From: Lingula anatina
Taxonomy: Eukaryota; Brachiopoda; Lingulata; Lingulida; Lingulidae
Assembly: GCF_001039355.2 (NCBI RefSeq)
Contig: NW_019775677.1
Coordinates: forward strand, 53,417-85,721
Length of the DNA stretch: 32,305 bases
Direction: 5' to 3'
The notes under the pieces are model-generated. The model did not search any database and was not told the origin of the DNA. It saw only the letters and a program-made list of their open reading frames with translations. Shown piece by piece: positions 1 through 12,899 of this stretch. The position numbers were made by a program, and so were the translations under genes. Positions within the stretch are counted from its first letter, which is position 1. Each line of letters starts with the position of its first letter.

Positions 1-275
1 TTTTTTTTTTTTTTTTTTTAATAGGAAAAGTTTTGATTTTTTTCTTTGTTTGCCTTTAAATTTTTTTTTTCTGTGGTAAATAAGATGTGTATGTCACACT
101 GCTCATCATTAACAGAATGCTCATCTGTTGTTTCTTTTGTACAAAGTCTTGAAATTCCCACTGTATCAGCTTTGCTTCTAAGATTGAGACAAGCATATCA
201 TATATTTTTTATTTTGTAACTGTTGTGTGGAAGACAAAGATTAATGATGAGTAAATGACATGTAATGTATTTCAG

Positions 276-347
276 CATGGAGAAAGCATGCTAAACCTCA
301 AAGGAAGGATAGGGGGCGACTCTGACCTGTCACCCAATGGGAAAGCA
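276..347 (+). CDS. PFKFB: PFKFB exon a: start of bisphosphatase domain (HGES)
   Basis: A 72-base, phase 0/0 exon with acceptor ttcag at 271-275 and donor gtaagt at 348. It encodes 24 residues starting HGES and including GRIGGDSDLSPNGK. In the family this histidine is the phospho-acceptor of the bisphosphatase RHG motif, so the intron falls exactly between the Arg and the catalytic His; the preceding Arg must come from an exon upstream of the window. This exon is outside the tandem duplication and occurs once. Confidence 0.93.
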
Positions 348-835
348 GTAAGTATCTACAAAAGAAACCAGGTGGAGAAAAGCACTGTATAAATAACAGC
401 TAATTTCATGCTTTGAATTATGGATCTATTTGGATTCCATTCAGACTTATTCATCGTATCTGCAAAGTATGCAAATAAACAGTAAACAAGCAAACATATG
501 TACAGGTAGGTGATATTAGTACTTATTACCTGGAAATAGACATACATACGAACAAACAGTGCGCAAGACAATAACGTAGTCTTCATGTTAAGTGTAGTTG
601 TTAACAAATCATGAACTTTGGCATAAACACATTGCCTTTAGTAATCTGGTAAGGCATTTCTTTCAGTAAAAACTAATAATTTAATAATAAAAATCAATAA
701 CTTGTATAATATCAGAAGTAAATTATTATATTTCAGTAGGATGGCACTGCAATGCAATCATCCATACATTACATAATACTGGATGAGATATTAAGTTGCT
801 GGCAGAAATTTGAACACAAAAATAATATATTTCAG

Positions 836-982
836 TATGCCAAGGCCCTTGCTGAGTTTGTGGACAAAGAGGACATTCCAGGATTAAAGGTGTGGTCCAG
901 TGAAATGAAGAGGACTGTCCAGACGGCCAATCCTGTTAATGCTCCTAAAGAAAAATGGAAGGCTCTGAATGAAATAAATGCT
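836..982 (+). CDS. PFKFB: PFKFB exon b, first copy
   Basis: A 147-base, phase 0/0 exon with acceptor tatttcag and donor gtaagt. It encodes 49 residues starting YAKALAEFVD and containing KVWSSEMKRTVQTA and KWKALNEINA, which align to the family segment between the catalytic His and the catalytic Glu. The encoded residues are identical to those of the second copy at 3110-3256. Confidence 0.93.
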
Positions 983-1336
983 GTAAGTATACATTAAAAA
1001 TGTTTTGTTTAGATTAAGTTATTAATGATATTAGTAATAATATTTCTTTTGTAGATGAATTATCAAAGCATAAAGATAAATAAGTGCAGTAAACAGATGA
1101 TAAATATATTTTCATTGAATAAGTTATGTTTGGCAGTCTTTTGACAATGCATTATAAGTAACCTTTGCAACAAATGAGATTTGTAGAAAATTAACTATCA
1201 ATTAGATTTTGATTTAAAAAGATAATGAAAAAGAGTCCTATTGTAAAGAAAACTGTCTTTTTCTGAAGGTATCCTGTTAAGTGTTGAAAGTTTGAAAAAG
1301 ATTGTTGTTGATTGAAACTGCACCTTTGTTTTCTAG

Positions 1337-1640
<304 letters not shown>

Positions 1641-1822
1641 ACCTGAAACTTATATACCTTTTACATAAGAAAGGTAGCTCCAAATTTTAAGTGCCTGCAG
1701 TTACCATCCACTGCAAGAAAATTTAAGTTACCAGGAAATATGTTATTACTTTAACCTTATGAAAAGCACAGATAATTTTATTCAATATGACAGTTTTTAA
1801 TCACTTTGTTTTTATATTACAG

Positions 1823-1864
1823 TCATACCAAGATTTAGTGGCAAGGTTAGAACCTGTAATTATG
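1823..1864 (+). CDS. PFKFB: PFKFB exon d, first copy (42-base short exon)
   Basis: A 42-base, phase 0/0 exon with acceptor tatattacag and donor gtaagt. It encodes SYQDLVARLEPVIM, matching the family segment SYEDLVQRLEPVIM. It is too short to stand out as an open frame and was found by reading between the neighbouring exons. Confidence 0.92.
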
Positions 1865-2009
1865 GTAAGTTTTTATGTTATTTTCTTAAGCTTTCAAATT
1901 CTAGTCTAAATGAAGATTTAAAGAACTGATTAACATCACTTCAATTATATTGAGCTTACAATAGCAGAAAAAATGATTGTAATCAAGCCATGTGGTATGA
2001 AAAAAATGA

Positions 2010-2255
<246 letters not shown>

Positions 2256-2471
2256 TAGTCATACAGTGCTTTATATGTTTCTGTCATTATATATTCAGTT
2301 TTATAGTGGTGAAATACATTCAGTTTGCTAAGATTTTCATAATGAAATAGGGTATAAGATGATGAATGATATGATACCTGATTAATATACAATTCATTAT
2401 GGTTTACCTATACAGACTAACTTCTGATGAAATAAAACTGTAGTGTTATCCTTATGTGTAATAACAAGGCG

Positions 2472-2644
2472 NTTAAAATGTGTTTTATATACGGTCTTCT
2501 GACGGAAAACAGCCAATTAGTTAACTGGCCAGTGTTTAACTGGATTAAATAATTATTTAAAGGTCAGTTTGCTAACAGACTATTTAGGTCTGGTTAGAGT
2601 TAAACACTGGTTAGTGCTAAACGTCCTTTATAAAACTGGGCCCT
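2472..2644. mobile_element. MITE-like inverted-repeat insert between the two PFKFB blocks, beginning at an undetermined base
   Basis: About 170 bases separate the two PFKFB blocks and have no counterpart at the start of copy A1 or after the end of copy A2. They contain a perfect 13-base inverted repeat, ccagtgtttaact at 2529-2541 and agttaaacactgg at 2598-2610, with further imperfect pairing outside it. The right end reads tttataaaactgggccc. This looks like a short non-autonomous palindromic element. The base at 2472 is n, so the left end is uncertain and may coincide with an assembly join. Confidence 0.55.
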
Positions 2645-3109
2645 GGTGGAGAAAAGCACTGTATAAATAACAGCTAATTTCATGCTTTGAATTATGGATC
2701 TGTTTGGATTCCATTCAGACTTATTCATCGTATCTGCAAAGTATGCAAATAAACAGTAAACAAGCAAACATATGTACAGGTAGGTGATATTAGTACTTAT
2801 TACCTGGAAATAGACATACATACGAACAAACAGTGCGCAAGACAATAACGTAGTCTTCATGTTAAGTGTAGTTGTTAACAAATCATGAACTTTGGCATAA
2901 ACACATTGCCTTTAGTAATCTGGTAAGGCATTTCTTTCAGTAAAAACTAATAATTTAATAATAAAAATCAATAACTTGTATAATATCAGAAGTTAATTAT
3001 TATATTTCAGTAGGATGGCACTGCAATGCAATCATCCATACATTACATAATACTGGATGAGATATTAAGTTGCTGGCAGAAATTTGAACACAAAAATAAT
3101 ATATTTCAG

Positions 3110-3256
3110 TATGCCAAGGCCCTTGCTGAGTTTGTGGACAAAGAGGACATTCCAGGATTAAAGGTGTGGTCCAGTGAAATGAAGAGGACTGTCCAGACGG
3201 CCAATCCTGTTAATGCTCCTAAAGAAAAATGGAAGGCTCTGAATGAAATAAATGCT
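3110..3256 (+). CDS. PFKFB: PFKFB exon b, second copy
   Basis: A duplicate of 836-982 with the same acceptor (tatttcag), the same donor (gtaagt), the same phase 0/0 and identical encoded residues (YAKALAEFVD to LNEINA). If only one haplotype is real at this locus, this copy or the first belongs to the other allele. Confidence 0.9.
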
Positions 3257-3614
3257 GTAAGTATACATTAAAAATGTTTTGTTTAGATTAAGTTATTAAT
3301 GATATCAGTAATAATATTTCTTTTGTAGATGAATTGTCAAAGCATAAAGATAAATAAGTGCAGTAAACAGATGATAAATATATTTTCATTGAATAAGTTA
3401 TGTTTGGCAGTCTTTTGACAATGCATTATAAGTAACCTTTGCAACAAATGAGATTTGTAGAAAATTAACTATCAATTAGATTTTGATTTAAAAAGATAAA
3501 TAATGAAAAAGAGTCCTATTGTAAAGAAAACTGTCTTTTTCTGAAGGTATCCTGTTAAGTGTTGAAAGTTTGAAAAAGATTGTTGTTGATTGAAACTGCA
3601 CCTTTGTTTTCTAG

Positions 3615-3782
<168 letters not shown>

Positions 3783-4100
3783 TGACCACTCTAGAGCATC
3801 TTTAGTAGTCACTCTAGAGCATCAGAATTGGTCACTCTGTAGCATTATGAGTGGTCACTCTAGCATTTGATTCAGTAGTGGTCTCTCTTAAGCATCAGTG
3901 TTTGTCACTCTATACATAGCCTGAAACTTATATACCTTTTACATAAGAAAGGTAGCTCCAAATTTTAAGTGCCTTCAGTTACCATCCACTGGAAGAAAAT
4001 TTAAGTTACCAGGAAATATGTTATTACTTTAACCTTATGAAAAGCACAAATAATTTTATTCAATATGACAGTTTTTAATCACTTTGTTTTTATATTACAG

Positions 4101-4142
4101 TCATACCAAGATTTAGTGGCAAGGTTAGAACCTGTAATTATG
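4101..4142 (+). CDS. PFKFB: PFKFB exon d, second copy (42 bases)
   Basis: A duplicate of 1823-1864 encoding SYQDLVARLEPVIM, with intact acceptor (tatattacag) and donor (gtaagt). Confidence 0.9.
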
Positions 4143-4333
4143 GTAAGTTTTTATGTTATTTTCTTAAGCTTTCAAATTCTAGTCTAAATGAAGATTTAAA
4201 GAACTGATTAACATCACTTCAATTATATTGAGCTTACAATAGCAGGAAAAATGATTGTAATCAAGCCATGTGGTATGAAAAAAATGACCATATGTTTTGT
4301 CTTCAAATAAAGCATGGAAATTATTTAGTTTGA

Positions 4334-4528
<195 letters not shown>

Positions 4529-4875
4529 TAGTCATACAGTACTTTATATGTTTCTGTCATTATATATTCAGTTTTATAGTGGTGAAATACATTCAGTTAG
4601 TTAAGATTTTCATAATGAAATAGGGTATAAGATGATGAATGATATGATACCTGATTTATATACAATTCATTATGGTTTACCTATACAGACTAACTTCTGA
4701 TGAAATAAAACTGTAGTGTTATCCTTATGTGTAATAACAAAGTGGTAATTTTTCTTTTGGTAAAAGGGAAGGTACAGGTTGATGAAAATGCTCTGATCAA
4801 CATTGAAATATTGGATTTAAACAACAGTTTCAATACTAGCTGTTGGTTGAAGAAAAATAGGTTCTTTTTTCCTAG

Positions 4876-5405
<530 letters not shown>

Positions 5406-7147
5406 ACAACAGGTGTATATCCAGCAGAAATGTCTGTCTCAGTTAGCACACTGCTCTGCTGCATACTGTCACATCTAACACAATGTCACAACAGGCTCTA
5501 GCTTTTACACTGCTCATTATACAAACCACAGCGAACCTTCAAACAAACTGCACCTAATACAAACAAAAAGACTCCTTAAAAGCCAATGAGTGCAATTCAC
5601 AGATTCTGAAAAAATGCATTCACAATTTGTCTTATCTAACCCATTGGACCAATGTTTCAACCGGAAAAATAAGACATTCTGAAATGCCAACCATTTTAAT
5701 TAGCATGACTGAATGAAAGTTGATGGCTTGATAACTTCCAAAAGCTTCAATATGATCATATGTTTTCTTTTATTTATTTAGAAAAATAAAGTTATATATA
5801 ACTATAAACTTTTATAAACTACTATTCTGCTTCACAGATGCTGGAAGTGAGAGCGTCAAATGGTTATAAAGTCTACAGATAAATACTTTCCAATTTTATC
5901 CAGAAATCATGATATTTAGGCATTGTATTAATGCCCCTCCCCTCCCCCCCCCCCCTTCCCATATGAAGCTGTGCACCTTTGGCCCTCTCATTCTCCAAAT
6001 TTTATTTTAAAAGTCTTCTTTCATCTCTGCAAATCTCTGACTGGTTAACCAGTTTGTTGATCTGATCATACTGACTAGTGGTCTTTATTCTGGTCATAGT
6101 AGTCTTTAATTTAGGAGACCTTTTGGGTAAAGGAAAGATATCATTTTGAGTGTTTGTAATAGAGGCTCATCGCATGACATAAAATACCTAGAGATGTATT
6201 AAAAAGAAACAGGAAATGATAGGGAAATAGCTGACATAGGGGTTATGGGATATTGCATGGATAGATACTGGCTTGCTTTGAGAGATGCACTTGGATTTAT
6301 ATATACATATATGCATTTGTGGAGCTTATGCACATGAAATTATTCTTGATTCATTATTTTGCAACCTTTCAGTGATTTCTATTGTTTAAAACATCAAGTG
6401 TGATATACATTGACGATTTCATAGTTTTTTTTGTGGTTATAAGCGAACTTAACCTTTTTCAAACATTTGAAGTAAAATGCTTTTAAATAAGCTATCATTG
6501 AATATGGTACAGAATTTTGGAGAATCAGATACAAGTTATCTTGTTGATCACACTTCTGCTTTTTAGTGCAATGATTCCAGCAGCAATAAATATGACACAT
6601 ACATCTTTTGCTTGAAGCTGTCTGCTTATGTTTATATCTATATCAAATATGTATGCAAGCTTTTAAGTAGTACAGCAGCGATTGTGTTCATATAGCATGG
6701 CAGATGTATCACTTTTAGTTAATTTCTTTCTCTTTCCACTCAGTTGTGAAAGCTTAAAAATGGCCATAGATTGTCTGTTTGTTGTCCATGTTTCATAACA
6801 CTGATAACTTGAGAAAAGGCTGAGCAAGGAATATTGGATTTATGGCCTAGAAGCTTCCCATGGAGCTCTTGGATGAAATAAAAGGGTCACTTGGCCTACT
6901 TTTCAAGGTCACAGCTTTGTTTTCAGTGCTTTTGTTGCCTTGAGCACTTGTTGTTTGATAATAGAATATAAACACAGTTATGATCTGTATGTGCTGTCAT
7001 TCAAGATGTATGACTTGTTACCCATATGCAAGATAAATATCTAATTGTTATAAAGATGGCTTTTCAGTGGGAAGTGATTTTAATACGAGCAGTGTAAATA
7101 TTAAGCTATATTAGCTAATGAGCTTCACAGTTAATTGCTTCTCTTAG
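5406..7147 (+). other. PFKFB intron sequence, no further feature
   Basis: This is AT-rich non-coding sequence following the core exon, with a short C-tract at about 5941-5955. I see no exon continuing the frame, no RNA gene and no recognisable transposon protein. Confidence 0.6.
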
Positions 7148-7411
7148 ACTTATGTTGAGAAGAATCACTGTTATCAAATGCGGCGGTCAAAAATGCAACA
7201 CAGTTGTGGTGATTGTCAGGTAGTTGAATGTTATCCCACATTTTTTGAGTGTGGTTATCCAATTTCAAAACAAACCAACTTCAAAACTTCAGCTGTGAAA
7301 AATGATAGAGCTTTAAACAGCTGTCGAGCTCATAATGTGGCTCCCTCTGATGGAGTATCTAAGAATCCGTTTGGTAATACAATTGCCCTGTTTCTGATCA
7401 AAGATGGTTAG
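7148..7411 (+). CDS. Candidate alternative C-terminal exon of PFKFB (weak)
   Basis: An open stretch follows a plausible acceptor (tgcttctcttag at 7136-7147). It is in the correct phase 0 for the donor at 5071, and runs 87 codons to a tag stop at 7409-7411. It begins TYVEKNHCYQMRRSKMQ and ends GNTIALFLIKDG. The MRRS cluster recalls the basophilic-kinase site in vertebrate PFKFB tails, but I recognise no homologue. Length and the open frame alone are weak evidence in this AT-rich sequence. It could be chance. Confidence 0.25.
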   Translation, partial: TYVEKNHCYQMRRSKMQHSCGDCQVVECYPTFFECGYPISKQTNFKTSAVKNDRALNSCRAHNVAPSDGVSKNPFGNTIALFLIKDG

Positions 7412-9424
7412 CAGTGCCCCTGTTTAGATTCATATTATATATTGAAGTAAAAATGCGTATGCCTTTGTTTCAAAATGTAAGTCACTGCCTGACTGAAAAA
7501 GGTAGAAAAACATGCAATTTGCTTCAAAGCCTGTAGATGTGCTTAAGGTGCTTATGCATGTGTGCTTATGCATGTGTAGTCTGGAATTGCTTACATTTTG
7601 TCAAACTGAAGAAAGAACTGAATGATAAATACTCAGAAAATGATTTGTATACTATGGTTTACTACATACTGTCTATTTCTGTGGTCACTCAATGGGTCTG
7701 TAAAATGAAATGTATGTGTGAAACCAACTGCCTTGTTGAATTACGTGCAGAATGGTAATGAACAAACAATTGTAAAACAGAGTTTCTTTACACAGTGAAA
7801 GAGGATATTGTTCAGATATAGGATTTTGGTGAGTTATTTAGAATCAAGGTGTACAGAATAACTACTTCAATTTTTGAGATCAAGGTGATGAACAAGCCTC
7901 TAATTTTTGCAGCATTTTATGATAATTTGGAAATAGTGTTTTCCAAGATGCTGGCTTGAAAATGTGTGGTATATATATTTTTCAGTGTTATGATAGAATA
8001 GAAACTTATGATAGGTATTGGACTTGTTAAAGGCATTTGATGGAATTTTTCTTAATTCGCTTGACAGATTCTAAACCACATTGTTTTTTTATAATTAACA
8101 AATTATGATATGGAATTATACATCAGAAAAGTAATAGCATTTTCAGTACAGTAGATAGATAATTCTAATAAGGTAGTTGTAATTCAGCATTATAGTAGAA
8201 AGATTGCTTAATTCTTCATCCTGCATAGCAAAATAAAGGAATATGTATTTCTTGAAAATTTTGTTAATAGATTGATCATTATTTATGCTGTATGGTTGAT
8301 CATTTGTGAACATGATGTCCTGTATGAAAGCAATGATATGTATGATTATCGGTTTATTAATTTTAGCTTGCTAAATGTGCTAATAATGAGAAAAGTTGCC
8401 AGTTACTTTTAATGAAAAAAATTGTCCTTGAAATTTCCCACCCATTGAAATATTTAATTGCAATGTACAGTCGTGTCTTTAAATAATCATTTTGATACAC
8501 TCAAACCATCCATCTGTACATGTACTATTTTTACATATATTATTTCAGTAAAGTAACCTGTCTTTGCAATGAAACATTTGTAAGTCGTAATGTAATATTG
8601 TCAGTTATAAGTTTTGTTTAAGTGCATTTTTTATCATTTTGCTTAAAGTTAGATGTTAGAAATATATTTTGATTAAATGTTGTATTAATAAGATTGTATG
8701 TTGTAGTTTTAGAAATGTTATTACTTGCACACACAAACGGGTACTTGTGAATAATCAGCCAGTTTCTTCTTGTTTGTTAAGTGTAAGATGATTTTGATTT
8801 TTTTTTTTTTTTAATTTTTGATTTAATTAGTGTTCAAACATTTGAAGGTACAGTGGAATTTACTAGGTTACAATGAATGTACCCCGGTAGATAGCTTGTT
8901 ACATGAGATTTTATTACTCTGTTAAAGTTCACAAAATCTCTACAAAGATGTCTGTTTTATCTTATCAATATAGCGACAAATGCTTAACTTGGATTTGTGA
9001 AGCAAAACTGTAATAGAATATCTTGAACATAAACAAGACCTATGGAGAATTCAGTAGAAAAATTGTAAGGTATTCAGATTTTAAGAGTCAGTTAACTGTA
9101 ATCTATAAATTAGACTAGAACTAGGTATTATAAATCTGTCACAATAACTGAGTTTACTTTGTTGTATGTGATTCATCGTAGGAATATTTAATAGAAGCAT
9201 CACAAAAAAGGTGGATGATGTCGGCAAAATGTGGAGTTTATTTGGGAGGGATAATGCAGGAGTTGAAATGAATTAAAGCATCTCAAAGTGACTTAAGGTG
9301 TCCCAACCATCGCGAGCTGACTGCAAATTATTCATGTTGAACCCGGTGTGTGCAGGCACGTATATTAAAACAAATAAAACAAGAGAGTCGGGATCTCATG
9401 ACGCCATTTTGTTTTCCGTTGCAG
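7412..9424 (+). other. PFKFB intron sequence, AT-rich and CpG-poor
   Basis: No exon in phase with the core donor stands out here. The sequence is T-rich, with a T-tract at about 8799-8812, and strikingly poor in CpG. An AATAAA at about 8232 could end a transcript using the weak exon at 7148. Confidence 0.6.
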
Positions 9425-9547
9425 CATTTTGCGATACCCATGGTACCGATTCCAGGACGAATGCGAACCCTCAGTACTGACTCATCACATTTTGAAGAGC
9501 CCCAAACGCCTTTGTATATCGAGGAGGGATTTGGCTACACGACTTGA
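9425..9547 (+). CDS. PFKFB: Alternative C-terminal exon of PFKFB (40-residue tail)
   Basis: A strong acceptor (ttttccgttgcag) precedes an in-phase open stretch of 40 codons ending in tga at 9545-9547. The tail begins HFAIPMVPIPGRMRTLSTD and ends PLYIEEGFGYTT. Composition, codon use and local CpG content resemble coding sequence and differ from the surrounding intron. RMRTLS fits the RxRxxS pattern of AGC-type kinases, as do the phosphorylated regulatory tails of vertebrate PFKFB2 and PFKFB3, though the residues are not alignable to them. I infer an alternative terminal exon; transcript evidence would settle it. If used, its 3' UTR could extend to the AATAAA at 12,289. Confidence 0.5.
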   Translation, partial: HFAIPMVPIPGRMRTLSTDSSHFEEPQTPLYIEEGFGYTT

Positions 9548-10737
9548 AGAAAATGTTTTAATAGCGGGTTTAATCAGTATCACATACAGCCATTTATTGG
9601 AGTATACAGCAATATTATATTTAGTATTTTTTGGGGGGGATACAGTGTAAATATATCATAATTATGGTGAAAGTTACAGTGACCAAACAGTGTTTATACT
9701 GAGACTCCATGGAACTGGGATGTACACAGACTGCATCTGTCAATTTTACAACTTTGTTAAAAAAAAGCACAAAAGGGATCCTGAACTGTTTAGAAACCAT
9801 GAACATTTCAGATGGTTCTTGTTAAAGAGTCGTATTTTAAATGCTGAATATTGTATGCTATTGAATTGGAATTTAAAGACTTTAGGTCCTCGTAATTAAC
9901 CAGAAAGCTTTTATTCATTTGCCTGTTATGGCATACCCTTTCACTTGTAGTCCATGCTTCAACAGTTTATGCCCATCTCCTACAGTTTTGTGTGTGTATT
10001 CTGAAGCAAAAGTAGTATTTTGTTGATGGTGAGCCTAACCCCTATGTGTAGTAGCAAGCTCTGCTGTGAATTTGGTCCGACTTATTAAAGATATGATTTG
10101 CAGTTTGGTTATCAGTTTGCTAACTAATCCCCGTTTTTTTTTTTTTTTTTAATTGTGCCTTCCATTTTTCTGACACCTGGGTTTTACATGTAGTTACTAG
10201 AAATTATTTGCATATTTCATTAAGAGAACTGTGTTTTTTTTAGTTTCCACCCCACCCCACCCCCCCAAACACACACATACTTATGCTGCTATAGGTAACC
10301 ATATGTATATAATGTTGTATTTGTAAATTGACAACTGTTCTTCTTCAGGGGATTCATATTTGGTACTGTTATTTACATAATAATATCTGTGAACAGTGAT
10401 GGATTTGTAATAAGTCATGAGTCTTTTGACCAGATACAATGCCTGTCTCAATATGTCTGGATTTAAATGCTTCTATGAAAATTATGAAGTTAAATTCCAG
10501 TTCATACAGACAGCTGAGCTGTTGCCGTGTAAATATGGTAGTAATATTACTTTTTTTTCATTTAAAAAGACTTAACCAGATTGCAGATTATTTTATTACC
10601 TAGCATTGTAATAGTCACTTCTTGATAAGTTAAGGTCTTGTCATTCTTGAAGTAACTTTTCATTGATCCCTGTACACATAAAAGTGTAGCTGATATGATC
10701 ATAAATAAGTTCTTCCCAGTATGTTGGTTTATCTGCA

Positions 10738-11000
10738 GTGTTTGTGTTGGTTTAGCAGAAGTAATTGTGTTGGTTGAGTAATTGTGCTGTTGGAGCAATG
10801 AATGTGTTGATTGAGCACTATTTTGAGCAGCCATGATTGTGTTGGTCGAGTATGATTTTTGAGCAACAATAAATGTGTTGGTTGAGCACGATTTTTGAGC
10901 AACAATAATTGTGTTGGTTGAGCATGTTTTTTGAGCTGCAATGATAGTGTTGGTTGAGCAAGCTTTTTGAGCAGCAATGATTGTTCTGGTTGACCTGCAG
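10738..11000. repeat. Degenerate 36-base minisatellite
   Basis: About seven imperfect units of the form gtgttggttgag, then gatttttgag, then caacaataat. The central units are close to 36 bases and the outer ones more diverged. Because 36 is a multiple of three, the minus strand stays open for 100 codons with a QPTQLLLLKNHA-type repeat, but no gene signals accompany it. Confidence 0.8.
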
Positions 11001-12288
11001 AGCTGGAGCTGCTTAATTGGGTTGAAGTCAAATGATGTATGTAATTTTGGCTTATAGTTATTATTATGTCAACATTTTTACTGATTTTACTCCAATTTCA
11101 CTGCACCAGTTGACAATTATCCTAGTAAATAGGAAAAAATGGTTCTACGTTAAGGCAAATGTGTTTATCCGGTGACAGCTTCCTGTAGACTATCAAAAAT
11201 TATTTGATAAATCATTAAAAAGGAGAACCTATCCTGGAGAGGCAATAAAAATTATGCAGATGAATTTTAAAATGTACTTACAAAGTGATAAATGAGTGCA
11301 CAAAAATATGGAGAAATATATGCATTCAGGACAAACAGTATTTTAATAAGCTATTTCATTTGCATAGGCTTCAAAATTTCTGTTATTTATTGAAAGTTAG
11401 TTTCTAGTCACCCTCAAGTTATCAGCTCAATTTATTGGTGCATAATTAATGTAGGTTTTCTAAATTCAATATTTTGATATAGCGTCTTCATCTTTTAAGT
11501 TTGACTATGAAAAAAAATCATTAAAAATGTGCAAGGTTTTAGGTAAAATATTAAAAACATACACAAGTTCAGAGAATGATGCCCCCCCCTCACTAATTTC
11601 ATTGGGCCTCTCTGATGTTCTTGTTTAAATAATCAAATGAACAAACTTCTTTACATTTGTTTTGTTCCTTGTAAACGTAAAAGAAAGGAAAAGTACATGA
11701 CATCAGTGGTTAGTAGCATTTTGACAGTTGAGATTTATTCAATGTTTGTTTGCCAATGAAGAGTGACATTGCACTTGTGATTCATTTAGAACACATGTTA
11801 GAGTGGTGTAACACTGTCTATTAACCTTGTCTGAGTAGAAATTCTTGGGAGTTATTTTTTTAACACTTTTGTCAATGTTTTTTTTTCTTTTTTTTTCTTT
11901 TGCTTGTCTGGTCACTGAGTACCCAATATAGAACTATTCCGTTTTATTGCCCATTCCTTTACAGTCTAAGTTTTTTATTAAAAGTCAAATACAGATTCAG
12001 TGCAGAAAAAGTAAAAATTTTAAAACCTCTTACTGGACTGAAAAGTCTGCTCAACGTGAATGTGACTGGATGTTACAATGCTTACAAAGATACTCTGTTT
12101 TTCATGCACAGACATTCTTGAAAGAAGGCATATCTGTATTCATGAAATATCGAACTTGTATTATTAACTGGTTATGGACATACCCTTAGTTTATCCTTGA
12201 TTTGTTCTATTTTTATTACAAGCAGTTTTGTTTGTTTAGCTTGGTGCCATGAGTAAAATTGTTCTCTCAGTTAAAATGATGTGGATTG

Positions 12289-12294
12289 AATAAA
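12289..12294 (+). terminator. Candidate polyadenylation signal (AATAAA)
   Basis: AATAAA lies in ggattgaataaaaaatc and is followed within about 30 bases by a T/G-rich stretch (ccttgttttgttttttc). The CpG-poor region ends immediately after it. It would suit a transcript ending in the 9425-9547 tail exon. Confidence 0.4.
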
Positions 12295-12339
12295 AAATCT
12301 ATTTACTGTACAACCACCTTGTTTTGTTTTTTCTTTCGT

Positions 12340-12640
12340 TGAAAAAGACCGAGGATGTTTTAAGATGAAATACAACAATGGCGTTCGGGTTCGACGATTA
12401 TACCTTTCGTGGACAGTTTAGGGCTCTCAAAGCAAGTTTTAATGCATTCTCGGAATTTCAAACTTGAGTATGTCACGTCTGCAGCCTGCCACGTAATTTC
12501 CCGTTGCTTTCGTTTTCAAGGAGTTGATAGTGACGTCACCTTTTCTTAGGTTTGACGTCATAATCCTTTAAGTGCCACAGAATACGTCACACCCGAAAGT
12601 GTTTTGTATGCAGCGTGATAATTGTAAATAAAACAGTAAT
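12340..12640. promoter_or_regulatory. CpG-rich stretch with paired cAMP response elements
   Basis: Two perfect palindromic CRE octamers, tgacgtca, lie at 12,531-12,538 and 12,553-12,560, exactly 22 bases apart (about two helical turns). Related half sites are present: tacgtcac at 12,583-12,590 and tgtcacgt at 12,471-12,478. The stretch has many more CpGs than the preceding 7 kb. It sits between the alternative PFKFB tail exon and the last tail exon. CREs are known binding sites for CREB/ATF proteins; activity as an internal promoter or enhancer here is inference. Confidence 0.4.
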
Positions 12641-12737
12641 TGCTTATTGATAATAAAGCAATCGTCGTGCCTACAGGCCCAGTATTTCTTCCAGAACGAG
12701 CTTGTATTTTATGTTGTTGCTGTATTTTTACTTACAG

Positions 12738-12818
12738 GTCGTGTCAGTTAAGAGATCGGCGTCGGACGCTCTGGAAACCGCTCCTCCACACGATGAAGAA
12801 GTCATCACCTGTTCCTAA
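12738..12818 (+). CDS. PFKFB: PFKFB terminal exon (26-residue tail)
   Basis: Acceptor atttttacttacag is followed by an in-phase frame of 26 codons and a taa stop at 12,816-12,818. The tail reads VVSVKRSASDALETAPPHD then EEVITCS. The part SDALETAPPHDE resembles the EALDTVPAHY end of vertebrate liver PFKFB1. KRSAS is a typical PKA/AGC-kinase consensus (R-x-S), so this may be a phospho-regulated tail. It lies 7.7 kb from the core donor at 5071, a long intron compared with the others here. The CRE-rich stretch is directly upstream. Confidence 0.65.
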   Translation, partial: VVSVKRSASDALETAPPHDEEVITCS

Positions 12819-12874
12819 CACATAGTCCTAAGAAACATCTGAGTGGTTTAAAATCATGAAGTGAAAAAGAGTAA

Positions 12875-12880
12875 AATAAA
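12875..12880 (+). terminator. Candidate polyadenylation signal of PFKFB
   Basis: AATAAA in gtaaaataaactg is 57 bases after the stop codon of the terminal exon, a suitable place for a short 3' UTR. It is followed by a T-rich patch (ccaggttttttatgg). Confidence 0.45.
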
Positions 12881-12899
12881 CTGTAGGAAGCCAGGTTTT

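Larger units (their letters stand above)
9548..12337 (+). other. Probable 3' UTR of the alternative tail exon or intron; no gene
   Basis: About 2.8 kb of AT-rich, CpG-poor sequence with a T-tract (10,133-10,150), a CCCAC/CA-rich tract (about 10,249-10,277), a 36-base minisatellite (10,738-11,000) and another T-rich run near 11,876-11,900. No convincing open frame is present. Confidence 0.5.

Noticed and set aside
752-997. Frame starting MQSSIHYIILDE that runs into PFKFB exon b
   Set aside because: The first 28 residues are intron; the true exon starts at the acceptor at 836. The same applies to the copy at 3026.
10729-11031. Minus-strand frame of 100 codons with LLLLKN repeats
   Set aside because: It is the translation of the 36-base minisatellite; no start context, splice sites or homologue support a gene.
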